Part shown: positions 1 to 6,532 of the stretch, one piece after another
Layout of the letters: every line of letters starts with the position of its first letter
How positions within the stretch are numbered: the first letter of the stretch is position 1
Source of the DNA: an uncultured Christensenellaceae bacterium
Lineage (GTDB): Bacteria > Bacillota > Clostridia > Christensenellales > MGBC116941
Length of the DNA stretch: 6,856 bases
Direction of reading: 5' to 3'
NCBI GenBank assembly: GCA_910585035.1
Contig: CAJUEF010000017.1
Span: forward strand, 26,880-33,735
The notes under the pieces: generated by a model
Told to the model about the DNA's origin: nothing
Databases searched by the model: none
The model's input: the letters and a program-made list of their open reading frames with translations, nothing else
Translations under genes and position numbers: made by a program

Positions 1-2027
1 ACAGTTACGTCTGTTATTTCATTTAAAACATCGCCTGATCCGGAAAGATATGAAAACAAATCATTTTGTATCTGAAAAACATCATAGCTGTCTTTAACGT
101 TTAAAACCTGTTTATTGCCTTTAAACATAAGAGGAAGGGCATATTGATTTTTATATATTTTGTTGGCATCGCTATAGCCGCTTTCTTCAAAATATTTAAA
201 ATTTATGTTTTTATTATCCAAAATATATTTAATTGAAAGCAGTGAAGTGGCAGGCAGAGTGGAACCGTAATCATAACTGTTGCCTATGTTGGATTCGTTT
301 CTAAAGCCCAGCTTATTCAAAAACTTAACCATTCCAAAATCTGCTGTTGAGCTGGAATGGGTTATGGTGTAGTAAGAGTGCATCATGCCATCGTTACGGC
401 TGCGCATATAGGTTTTGTCAATTCGGTATATTCCGCTGTCTAAAGCCTTGATACGAGCGTTTGCTTTTTCCATAGAAGACACTGCATTAACATAGGTATC
501 ACGGCTTACATGACTTAAATCTTCAAGAGACAGGCAACCGCTTATTTCAAATTCTACGGCAACTATCATCATAAAGGCTATAAAAGCATAAATATTTTTT
601 TTGCCGGAGGCTATAATACCTATGATAAGAGCATACAGCATAAAGAAAATAATTGTCATATAAATTTCAAAAGCTGTTAAGGATTCCAGAGAAAAGTTAT
701 TTACAAAAATTCCAACAGCGATAAAAATTCCAAGAGCACAAAGCAAATTACCTTTGGTAATGCCACTTAGATTTATAAAAGTTTTATACCCAAGGTAAAT
801 AGCAAAGAAGCTGAAAATAAAAGCATTTCTATACAAAAATCCTACAGGGGTGCTCATTCCGTGCCATATAAGGTCTATGGCTTTAATATGAAAGCTCATT
901 ATAAGGAAAAACAGCATAACAGTTGACGCAGCTTTTTCTTTTACGGATATTTTTTTGTTAAAGAAATAAAGAAAGCAAAGAGCGGTTATAGCTGTGCCGC
1001 AGAATATATCAGGCAATGTTGTTCGTAGTCCCTGATGCAGCAAATCAATATCCATTTCACCTATAAACAGCTTTTGGAGAAGCTGGGCAAATTCAAAATT
1101 TGATGAAAGGGAGAAACGCGCCGTGTCAAAAGTTGCTTTTCCTCCTTGAAGAGAAAGAAAGGTTGGTATAAGCAGCCCTGCTGCAATACCTCCTGCAAGA
1201 ATTGAAGAAGCGGCAAATAAACCGATTTTTTGAAACTTTTCTTTAATTCCCGGTATTTCATCTGAACTGATAACCATTTGATATATGAAAAAAAGTATTG
1301 AAAATATGCACAGCATATATCCTATATAATAGTTTGAAAGCAGGGCTATACACAGTGAAACGGTGTATAGAGCAAAACTGTTTTTATTTATTAAATTATA
1401 TATTCCAAGAATTATCATTGGAAGCCATATTACACCGTCCAACCACATTATGTTTTGCTGGAATACAATATTATATGCCATTAAAGCATAGCAGGTGGAA
1501 AAGATAATTACAAATATATCGCTTCCTTTAAACATACGTTTGCACATAATGGCAAAGGTTACACCGCATATTCCTATTTTAAGCAGGGTAAGAACTAAAA
1601 CTGCTTCACCAAGAGTTTTTGTTGTGAAAAAAAGGAATATGAAATTTAATGGACTGGCAAGATAATATGCGTATAACCCTATCATGTTTCCGCCCAGGGC
1701 CTTTGAAAAGCTGTAAAAGAAATTTCCCATAGAAAGGGAAGACAGGCTTTGCCTGTAATATGAAAAGAAATCTATATACTGGTGATAAAGGTCAATCGTC
1801 AGCAAGGTTTTACCGCCAAAGGGATAGATGCCTATACATATATAAACAATCAGCATTATTATTATGGGTATAAAAAATGCCAGTGAATAGAAAAGCACCG
1901 TATTCCAGTTTATTTTTTTAAAAGAATGGGAAAGCACCGTTTTTCCTTTTCTTGTTATTTCATTGTTTGTTTGCTTGGAAATTTCCGGGGTTTTATTTAT
2001 TGGACTTAAGTGTCCATTAAAATCCAT
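1..2027 (-). CDS. YfhO-family polytopic membrane protein, putative GT-C-type glycosyltransferase (partial, C-terminus off the left edge)
   Basis: Reading leftward from the ATG at 2027 gives 675 uninterrupted residues that run off the window. An N-terminal cytoplasmic stretch of about 40 residues precedes the first membrane helix (about 43-67). An extracellular loop follows with Asp-Leu-Tyr-His-Gln-Tyr at 79-84, the kind of acidic motif seen after the first helix of YfhO proteins and GT-C glycosyltransferases. About a dozen hydrophobic segments continue to residue 492 or so, including WHGMSTPVGFLYRNAF (388-403), typical of the family. A soluble domain then begins, with SIKYIL at 597-602. Family members usually have 850-900 residues, so roughly 200 are probably missing. 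In Bacillus, YfhO is needed for glycosylation of lipoteichoic acid together with a CsbB-type enzyme; the exact substrate here is unknown. AGGAG at 2041-2037 lies 9 bases before the ATG and supports this start. The gene is divergent from the pgsA-like operon. Family assignment is firm; function is inferred. Confidence 0.9.
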   Translation of the reverse strand, partial: MDFNGHLSPINKTPEISKQTNNEITRKGKTVLSHSFKKINWNTVLFYSLAFFIPIIIMLIVYICIGIYPFGGKTLLTIDLYHQYIDFFSYYRQSLSSLSMGNFFYSFSKALGGNMIGLYAYYLASPLNFIFLFFTTKTLGEAVLVLTLLKIGICGVTFAIMCKRMFKGSDIFVIIFSTCYALMAYNIVFQQNIMWLDGVIWLPMIILGIYNLINKNSFALYTVSLCIALLSNYYIGYMLCIFSILFFIYQMVISSDEIPGIKEKFQKIGLFAASSILAGGIAAGLLIPTFLSLQGGKATFDTARFSLSSNFEFAQLLQKLFIGEMDIDLLHQGLRTTLPDIFCGTAITALCFLYFFNKKISVKEKAASTVMLFFLIMSFHIKAIDLIWHGMSTPVGFLYRNAFIFSFFAIYLGYKTFINLSGITKGNLLCALGIFIAVGIFVNNFSLESLTAFEIYMTIIFFMLYALIIGIIASGKKNIYAFIAFMMIVAVEFEISGCLSLEDLSHVSRDTYVNAVSSMEKANARIKALDSGIYRIDKTYMRSRNDGMMHSYYTITHSSSTADFGMVKFLNKLGFRNESNIGNSYDYGSTLPATSLLSIKYILDNKNINFKYFEESGYSDANKIYKNQYALPLMFKGNKQVLNVKDSYDVFQIQNDLFSYLSGSGDVLNEITDVT

Positions 2028-2036
2028 AAAAATTCA

Positions 2037-2041
2037 CTCCT
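2037..2041 (-). promoter_or_regulatory. Ribosome binding site of the YfhO-family gene
   Basis: The minus strand reads AGGAG here, nine bases before the ATG at 2027-2025. It is the only good Shine-Dalgarno match nearby and fixes the start codon of the large membrane protein. Confidence 0.8.
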
Positions 2042-2060
2042 ATTTTAGTTATATTTTACT

Positions 2061-2089
2061 ATTATATTATATTTTATGTAATTTTTAAA
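2061..2089 (-). promoter_or_regulatory. Candidate promoter for the YfhO-family gene
   Basis: On the minus strand TTTAAA (2089-2084) is separated by 17 bases from TATAAT (2066-2061). A second overlapping TATAAT sits at 2071-2066. The -10 is perfect and the -35 matches 4 of 6 consensus bases. Transcription would start near 2054, giving a leader of about 26 bases with the ribosome binding site inside it. The region is so AT-rich that TATAAT can arise by chance, so this is only a candidate. Confidence 0.35.
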
Positions 2090-2098
2090 TAGCTATTT
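2087..2098. repeat. 12-bp perfect palindrome between the divergent promoters
   Basis: AAATAGCTATTT is a perfect inverted repeat with no spacer. It ends two bases before the -35 box of the plus-strand promoter and overlaps the -35 of the candidate minus-strand promoter. That position would suit a dimeric regulator acting on both genes. It is short and AT-rich and no regulator is known for it, so operator function is an inference. Confidence 0.35.
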
Positions 2099-2100
2099 TA

Positions 2101-2128
2101 TTGACAAGCACAGGCTTTTATATATAAT
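2101..2128 (+). promoter_or_regulatory. Strong sigma-A type promoter of the pgsA-like-valS-folC operon
   Basis: A perfect -35 box TTGACA (2101-2106) is followed after 16 bases by a perfect -10 box TATAAT (2123-2128). The 16-base spacer is one less than optimal. Transcription should begin near 2135, about 110 bases before the first start codon. No other comparable promoter is seen before valS or folC, so this one probably drives all three genes. Confidence 0.8.
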
Positions 2129-2134
2129 TAAGGA

Positions 2135-2245
2135 TAAATACTATCAGGTTTAAAGATTTGTGTATTTTAAACCAAAGAATAAAAACTGAATAAGAAAACA
2201 AAAAACACATAACCTATCTTTAAATTGGTTTTGGAGATAGTTGTT
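2135..2245 (+). promoter_or_regulatory. Operon 5' leader with possible alternative stem-loops
   Basis: The leader contains a perfect 8-bp inverted repeat, GGTTTAAA (2147-2154) and TTTAAACC (2166-2173), with an 11-base loop. Its 3' arm plus two following bases, AAACCAA (2169-2175), is also complementary to TTGGTTT (2225-2231), just upstream of the ribosome binding site. CTATCT (2214-2219) can pair with AGATAG (2235-2240), which would cover part of that GGAG. The first two pairings exclude one another. No poly-T run follows the first stem, so it is not a classical terminator. No T-box or other known riboswitch consensus was recognised. AT-rich complementarity is cheap, so regulation is unproven. 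Confidence 0.3.
2233..2236 (+). promoter_or_regulatory. Ribosome binding site that decides the pgsA-like start
   Basis: GGAG lies nine bases before the ATG at 2246. An upstream in-frame TTG at 2225 has no comparable site and would put VLEIVV before the family-typical N-terminus, so ATG 2246 is the better start. Confidence 0.7.
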
Positions 2246-2740
2246 ATGACTTTACCTAATATGCTGACAGCATTAAGGATGGTTTTAAGCATTTGGTTTG
2301 GAATTGAATTTTGCAGGGGAAATATTTTTCTTGCATTTTTTATATTTGTTTTTGCCTGCGTAAGCGATGTGGCGGATGGGTTTATTGCAAGGCGATTTAA
2401 TATGGTAAGTGAAGCAGGCAAACTCATGGACCCTGTTGCCGATAAGCTTATGCTGATAATTGGCATTGGATGTCTTGTTTACACGGGAACTGTAAATTCT
2501 GTTTATATATTTATTCTTGCAGCAAAAGAGCTTATTATGATAGTAGGAAGCCTTTATTATCTTAATAAAGGCACTGTTGTTTTCAGCAGGAAATACGGCA
2601 AAGCGACCAGTGTGTTTTTTACCATTGGCATCGGAAGCGGAATGATAGGCATGCCTCATTTGGCGGCTGGCTTTTTATCCGGAGCATTTTGCTGCGCTTT
2701 GTTTGCAATGGGGTATTACGCATTATATTTTAGTAACTAA
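2246..2740 (+). CDS. CDP-alcohol phosphatidyltransferase, PgsA-like (CDP-diacylglycerol--glycerol-3-phosphate 3-phosphatidyltransferase family)
   Basis: This is a 164-residue integral membrane enzyme. The CDP-alcohol phosphotransferase signature is complete: D41, D44-G45, A48-R49, G58, D62 and D66, with the family spacing D-x2-D-G-x2-A-R-x8-G-x3-D-x3-D. These acidic residues bind the metal ions and the CDP-lipid. The N-terminus MTLPNMLTALRM resembles the N-P-N-x-L-T-x-x-R start of PgsA proteins. Hydrophobic segments lie at roughly 12-22, 27-40, 67-80, 86-106, 122-137 and 140-161. PgsA makes phosphatidylglycerolphosphate, the precursor of phosphatidylglycerol. At 164 residues it is shorter than characterised PgsA (about 180-195), so a paralogue with another alcohol acceptor is possible. 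The next gene, valS, starts 20 bases after its stop. Family membership is firm; the acceptor substrate is not proven. Confidence 0.88.
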   Translation: MTLPNMLTALRMVLSIWFGIEFCRGNIFLAFFIFVFACVSDVADGFIARRFNMVSEAGKLMDPVADKLMLIIGIGCLVYTGTVNSVYIFILAAKELIMIVGSLYYLNKGTVVFSRKYGKATSVFFTIGIGSGMIGMPHLAAGFLSGAFCCALFAMGYYALYFSN

Positions 2741-2760
2741 ACACTTGGAGGTTAAATAAA

Positions 2761-5382
2761 ATGGATAAGGTTTATAACGCAAAAGAGATTGAACAGAGGA
2801 TTTATAATGAATGGCTGGAGAAAGGCAGCTTTACTGCTGACCTGGATAATGAAAAACAATCCTTTTCTGTCGTCATGCCGCCTCCAAATATAACAGGAAG
2901 ACTGCACATGGGACATGCTCTTGACAATATGATGCAGGATGCCTTTGTGCGCTTTAAGCGTATGCAGGGTTATTCTGTGCTGTGGGTGCCGGGAACTGAT
3001 CACGCCAGCATTGCAACAGAGGTAAAAATAGTTGACAAGCTTAAAAGCGAAGGATTGACAAAGCAAGATATAGGCAGAGAAGAATTTTTAAAAAAGGCGT
3101 GGGACTGGAAAAAGGAATATGGCGGAACCATTGTATCCCAGCTTAAAAAGCTTGGAAGTAGCTGCGATTGGTCCAGAGAACGCTTTACTATGGATGAGGG
3201 ATGTTCAAAAGCCGTGCGTGAGGCATTTTGCAGGCTTTATGAAAAAGGATACATATATAAGGGAGACAGGATTATAAACTGGTGCCCTTGCTGTAAAACA
3301 GCTCTGTCAGATGCAGAGGTAGAATATGAACAAAAAGACGGTCACTTTTGGCATATAAGATATGACTTTGAAGACGGAAGCGGAAGCGTTACTGTTGCGA
3401 CCACCCGTCCCGAAACCATGCTCGGTGACACTGCCGTTGCAGTGCATCCAAATGACGAAAGATATAAGGACATGATAGGTAAAAAGGTAATACTTCCACT
3501 GGTTGGAAAAGCAATACCTATTGTTGGCGATGAATATGTGGATATGGAATTTGGAAGCGGCGCTGTTAAAATAACGCCGGCTCACGACCCTAACGACTTT
3601 GAGGTTGGAGTGCGCCATAATCTCCCTGTTATCCGCATAATGGATGATGGGGGAATAATAAATGAAAACGGCGGAAAATATAAGGGCCTTGACAGATATG
3701 AGGCAAGAAAGCAGATTGTAAATGATTTGGAGGCTTGCGGAAGCTTAGTAAGCATTGAGGAGCATGAACATAATGTTGGTGAATGCTACCGCTGCCATAC
3801 AACTGTTGAGCCTATTATTTCCAAGCAATGGTTCGTTAATATGAGCGAAATTGCAAAGGCAGCGGTTAAATGCGTGGAGGAAGGAGAGGTTACCTTTGTT
3901 CCAAAGCGTTTTGACAAAATATATTTTAACTGGATGAACAATATTAAGGACTGGTGCATATCCCGTCAGCTTTGGTGGGGACACCGTATTCCTGCTTACT
4001 ACTGTGAGGAATGCGGGGAAATAACCGTTTCCCGCACAGATGTTGAAGTCTGCCCTAAATGTAAGGGACACTGTCATCAGGATGAGGACGTGCTTGATAC
4101 CTGGTTCAGCTCAGGACTGTGGCCTTTTTCAACTATGGGATGGCCGGAGAATACCCCTGAGCTTCAAAAGTATTATCCAACCAGTATACTTGTTACCGGA
4201 TATGATATTATCTTTTTCTGGATTGCCAGAATGATTGTTTTCGGTAAAGAAATGACCGGTAAGGCACCTTTTGCAAATGCGATTATTCACGGTATAGTTA
4301 GGGATTCCAAGGGAAGAAAAATGTCCAAAAGTCTTGGTAACGGCATTGACCCCCTTGAGGTAATAGAAGAATACGGCGCCGATGCCCTGCGGTTTTCTCT
4401 TGCAAGGGGAATAAGCCCGGGTAATGACATGCGTTATTACGATGAAAGAGTGGAGCATGGGCGCAATTTTGCAAATAAAATATGGAATGCCAGCAGGTTT
4501 GTTCTTATGTCCGCAGAGGATAGGGAATATACTGTAGACGAAAGCAAAATGGACTATGCCGATAAATGGCTAATAAACCGTCTTAATACGGTTACAAGAG
4601 AAGTTACTCAGAACTTTGAAGATTTTGAGCTGGGGCTTGCAAGTGAAAAAGTTTATGACCTTGCATGGAAAGAATACTGCGACTGGTATATAGAGCTTTG
4701 TAAATCCCGTCTTTACAGCGACGATGCTGCTGAAAAAGAACAGGTTAGCGCAATGCTTTTGTATGGATTAAAGGTAATTTTAAAGCTGCTGCATCCTTTT
4801 ATGCCTTTTGTAACAGAAGAAATATATAAGAATCTGCCGGGAGGAGAGAAAAGTCTGATGCTGCAAAGCTGGCCACAGCCTTTTGCCGGTGATTTTAATG
4901 AGGAAGCGGCACAGATGGAGCAAATTATGGAAGTCATAAGAGCAATTAGAAATATCCGCTCTGATATGAATGTGGCTCCTTCAAAAAAATGTGCAATATA
5001 TATTATTGCAGGGGAAGGAAAATTAGACAGTTTAAAGGCTACGGAAGGTTATTTAATGCGCCTTGGAAACGGAGAAAGGGTCGTTTATGCCAATAATAAG
5101 GACGGACTTCCAAAGAATGCAGTTTCCGCGGTTTGCTCTGCATGCGAGGTTTATTTACCTCTGTTTGACCTTATAGATAAAGAAGCGGAGAAACAGCGTC
5201 TTGAAAAAGAGGAAAAGCGCCTGGAAAGTGAAATTAAAAGAGGTGAGGGCAAGCTTTCCAACCAAGGCTTTTTGTCCAAAGCGCCAAAAGAGCTTGTGGA
5301 GGAAGAAAAGGCAAAGCTTGAAGGATACAGGGATATGTACTTAAAGGTTAAAGAACAGATTGCAGCATTAAAGGAAATGTAA
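2761..5382 (+). CDS. valS: Valine--tRNA ligase (valyl-tRNA synthetase)
   Basis: This 873-residue class I cytoplasmic synthetase attaches valine to tRNA-Val using ATP. The PPPNITGRLHMGH block (40-52) carries the HIGH signature as HMGH (49-52), and KMSKS is at 520-524. The inserted editing domain, which removes mischarged threonine, shows TTRPETMLGDTAVAVHP (214-230) and AHDPNDF (274-280). The DTWFSSGLWP stretch (446-455) is typical of ValRS. The tRNA-binding helical domain follows from about 600. A charged helical arm at about 803-873 forms the usual C-terminal coiled coil. Cysteine pairs at 175/178, 342/345, 415/418 and 431/434 look like two zinc sites. Length is normal and no frame break is seen. 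GGAGG at 2747-2751, nine bases before the ATG, supports the start. No T-box leader lies in the 20-base gap upstream, so expression probably depends on the promoter at 2101. Confidence 0.98.
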   Translation: MDKVYNAKEIEQRIYNEWLEKGSFTADLDNEKQSFSVVMPPPNITGRLHMGHALDNMMQDAFVRFKRMQGYSVLWVPGTDHASIATEVKIVDKLKSEGLTKQDIGREEFLKKAWDWKKEYGGTIVSQLKKLGSSCDWSRERFTMDEGCSKAVREAFCRLYEKGYIYKGDRIINWCPCCKTALSDAEVEYEQKDGHFWHIRYDFEDGSGSVTVATTRPETMLGDTAVAVHPNDERYKDMIGKKVILPLVGKAIPIVGDEYVDMEFGSGAVKITPAHDPNDFEVGVRHNLPVIRIMDDGGIINENGGKYKGLDRYEARKQIVNDLEACGSLVSIEEHEHNVGECYRCHTTVEPIISKQWFVNMSEIAKAAVKCVEEGEVTFVPKRFDKIYFNWMNNIKDWCISRQLWWGHRIPAYYCEECGEITVSRTDVEVCPKCKGHCHQDEDVLDTWFSSGLWPFSTMGWPENTPELQKYYPTSILVTGYDIIFFWIARMIVFGKEMTGKAPFANAIIHGIVRDSKGRKMSKSLGNGIDPLEVIEEYGADALRFSLARGISPGNDMRYYDERVEHGRNFANKIWNASRFVLMSAEDREYTVDESKMDYADKWLINRLNTVTREVTQNFEDFELGLASEKVYDLAWKEYCDWYIELCKSRLYSDDAAEKEQVSAMLLYGLKVILKLLHPFMPFVTEEIYKNLPGGEKSLMLQSWPQPFAGDFNEEAAQMEQIMEVIRAIRNIRSDMNVAPSKKCAIYIIAGEGKLDSLKATEGYLMRLGNGERVVYANNKDGLPKNAVSAVCSACEVYLPLFDLIDKEAEKQRLEKEEKRLESEIKRGEGKLSNQGFLSKAPKELVEEEKAKLEGYRDMYLKVKEQIAALKEM
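5371..5375 (+). promoter_or_regulatory. Ribosome binding site of folC inside the end of valS
   Basis: AAGGA lies eight bases before the TTG at 5384 and within the last valS codons. It supports the TTG start and suggests that translation of folC is coupled to termination of valS. Confidence 0.65.
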
Positions 5383-5383
5383 A

Positions 5384-6529
5384 TTGGATATAATAGATAA
5401 AGCACCTTTAATAAGGGTGGAAAGCTTAAAAAATATTATACCTTGCAAGGCTATATCGGTACAGGTGGCAGGCACTAACGGAAAAGGCTCCACCTGTGCC
5501 TTTTTGTCGTCTGTGCTTCAGGCTCATGGGAAAAAAGTTGGAATGTATATTTCTCCTCATGTAGTTGACATATGCGAAAGGATATCGGTAAATGGACAGA
5601 ATATTTCCATAAGGCGGTTTGAAGAACTGGTAACCTGTTTGGACAAACAACAAAAGGGTATGTGTAAAAGTGACTTGATGTTTTTTGCCGCTGTTGAATA
5701 TTTTAACGAGCAAGAGGTGGATTTTGCTGTTTTTGAAACCGGACTTGGCGGCAGCATGGACAGCGCAACTTTAATAAATCATAAATATGGGATAATTACG
5801 CAAATTGGTTTGGACCACACAGAGTATTTAGGAAATACCATAGAAAAGATTACCACTGAAAAATCAGGCATAATAAAGCGGGGAATGAATGTATATGCTT
5901 ATCCTAATTTAACTAATTACATTATAAAAAAAGTATGTGAAGATAAGTCGGCATATTTTATGGATTTATCAAAAGGAGAATTTACTTTTAATAAAGGAGA
6001 ATTTTCCTTTAACGCAAAAGAGTTTGAATGGAAAAACATACGTTTATCCATGGAAGGGGATTTTCAAGGGTATAACTGTGTCTGCGCTCTTTTGTGTGCA
6101 AAGGACATGTTGGGTAGTGAATTTAGCTGGAAAGCGGCAAAAGAAGCAGTTGAGAGAACGAAAGTTCCTGGAAGGATTACGGAGCTTAAAAAGAATCCAA
6201 TTATTATAGCGGATGTATCCCACAATCCTGATGGCATAAAAGAGCTGTGTAAATATGTTTCTGCACTAAAAGGAAATAAATGCGCTGTTGTATCAATACC
6301 CAAAACCAAAGATTACGAAAGGATGATGGAGCTTTTAAGAAAAAACTTTGATTTAATAATTTCAACAAAGGCAGATGATGTTTCCAGAAACCCTGAGGAG
6401 CTAAAAGGAGATTTGTGTATTAAAAACCCAAAAGAAGCATATTATGAAGCTTTGAACAAACAGCTGGACGTTATTGTGTTTTGCGGCAGCTTTGCCATAG
6501 TCAGAAAAGCATTTTCTTTTGTTAAATAG
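5384..6529 (+). CDS. folC: Folylpolyglutamate synthase / dihydrofolate synthase family protein (FolC), short N-terminus
   Basis: FolC is a cytoplasmic Mur-ligase-type enzyme that adds glutamate to dihydropteroate or reduced folates using ATP. The ATP-binding P-loop AGTNGKGST is at 29-37. Likely metal and catalytic residues are kept: S57 in SPH, E118 in ETGLGG, H145 in LDHTEYLG and K160 in EKSGI, the lysine that is carbamylated in characterised enzymes. ERISVNG (65-71), PGR (262-264) and DVSHNP (277-282) are also family motifs. At 381 residues it is shorter than the usual 420-430. Only 28 residues precede AGTNG, against about 45 in Bacillus FolC. An in-frame TAA at 5369-5371 rules out an upstream start, leaving TTG at 5384, one base after the valS stop, as the first usable start. 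Two usual residues are changed: GGR is GGS (S124), and the GxHQ motif reads GDFQ (F227). The family is certain; whether it has one or both activities cannot be told. Confidence 0.93.
   Translation: MDIIDKAPLIRVESLKNIIPCKAISVQVAGTNGKGSTCAFLSSVLQAHGKKVGMYISPHVVDICERISVNGQNISIRRFEELVTCLDKQQKGMCKSDLMFFAAVEYFNEQEVDFAVFETGLGGSMDSATLINHKYGIITQIGLDHTEYLGNTIEKITTEKSGIIKRGMNVYAYPNLTNYIIKKVCEDKSAYFMDLSKGEFTFNKGEFSFNAKEFEWKNIRLSMEGDFQGYNCVCALLCAKDMLGSEFSWKAAKEAVERTKVPGRITELKKNPIIIADVSHNPDGIKELCKYVSALKGNKCAVVSIPKTKDYERMMELLRKNFDLIISTKADDVSRNPEELKGDLCIKNPKEAYYEALNKQLDVIVFCGSFAIVRKAFSFVK
5972..6013 (+). repeat. Imperfect in-frame 21-bp tandem repeat within folC
   Basis: Two adjacent 21-base units (5972-5992 and 5993-6013) match at 18 of 21 positions and encode KGEFTFN and KGEFSFN. 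A degenerate third unit, AKEFEWK, follows at 6014-6034. The repeat falls between the EKSGI motif and the GDFQ motif, a variable part of the family likely to form beta strands. It keeps the reading frame and looks like a small internal duplication. Confidence 0.6.
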
Positions 6530-6532
6530 CTG

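Noticed and set aside
1298..1507. Plus-strand open frame of 69 residues
   Set aside because: It lies fully antisense to the YfhO-family gene, has no family resemblance, and is best explained as a shadow frame.
2001..2016. Inverted repeat TGGAC/GTCCA just inside the YfhO-family gene
   Set aside because: It has only five base pairs with a six-base loop in coding sequence; it is likely chance.
2158..2193. Short leader peptides starting at TTG 2158 or GTG 2160
   Set aside because: They would encode only about 9-11 residues, have no convincing ribosome binding site, and show no run of regulatory codons such as valine.
2135..2245. T-box leader controlling valS
   Set aside because: No T-box core like TGGNACCGCG is present, there is no terminator-like helix with a T-run, and the gap directly before valS is only 20 bases.
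2225..2245. TTG at 2225 as the start of the PgsA-like protein
   Set aside because: It lacks a good upstream ribosome binding site and adds residues before the family-typical N-terminus, whereas ATG 2246 has GGAG nine bases before it.
4040..4234. Plus-strand open frame of 64 residues within valS
   Set aside because: It is an alternative frame over conserved ValRS sequence with no recognisable domain.
6503..6520. AGAAAA/TTTTCT hairpin with a 3-base loop at the end of folC as a terminator
   Set aside because: The stem is six mostly A-T pairs inside the coding region and the following T-run is short and broken, so it is too weak to call.
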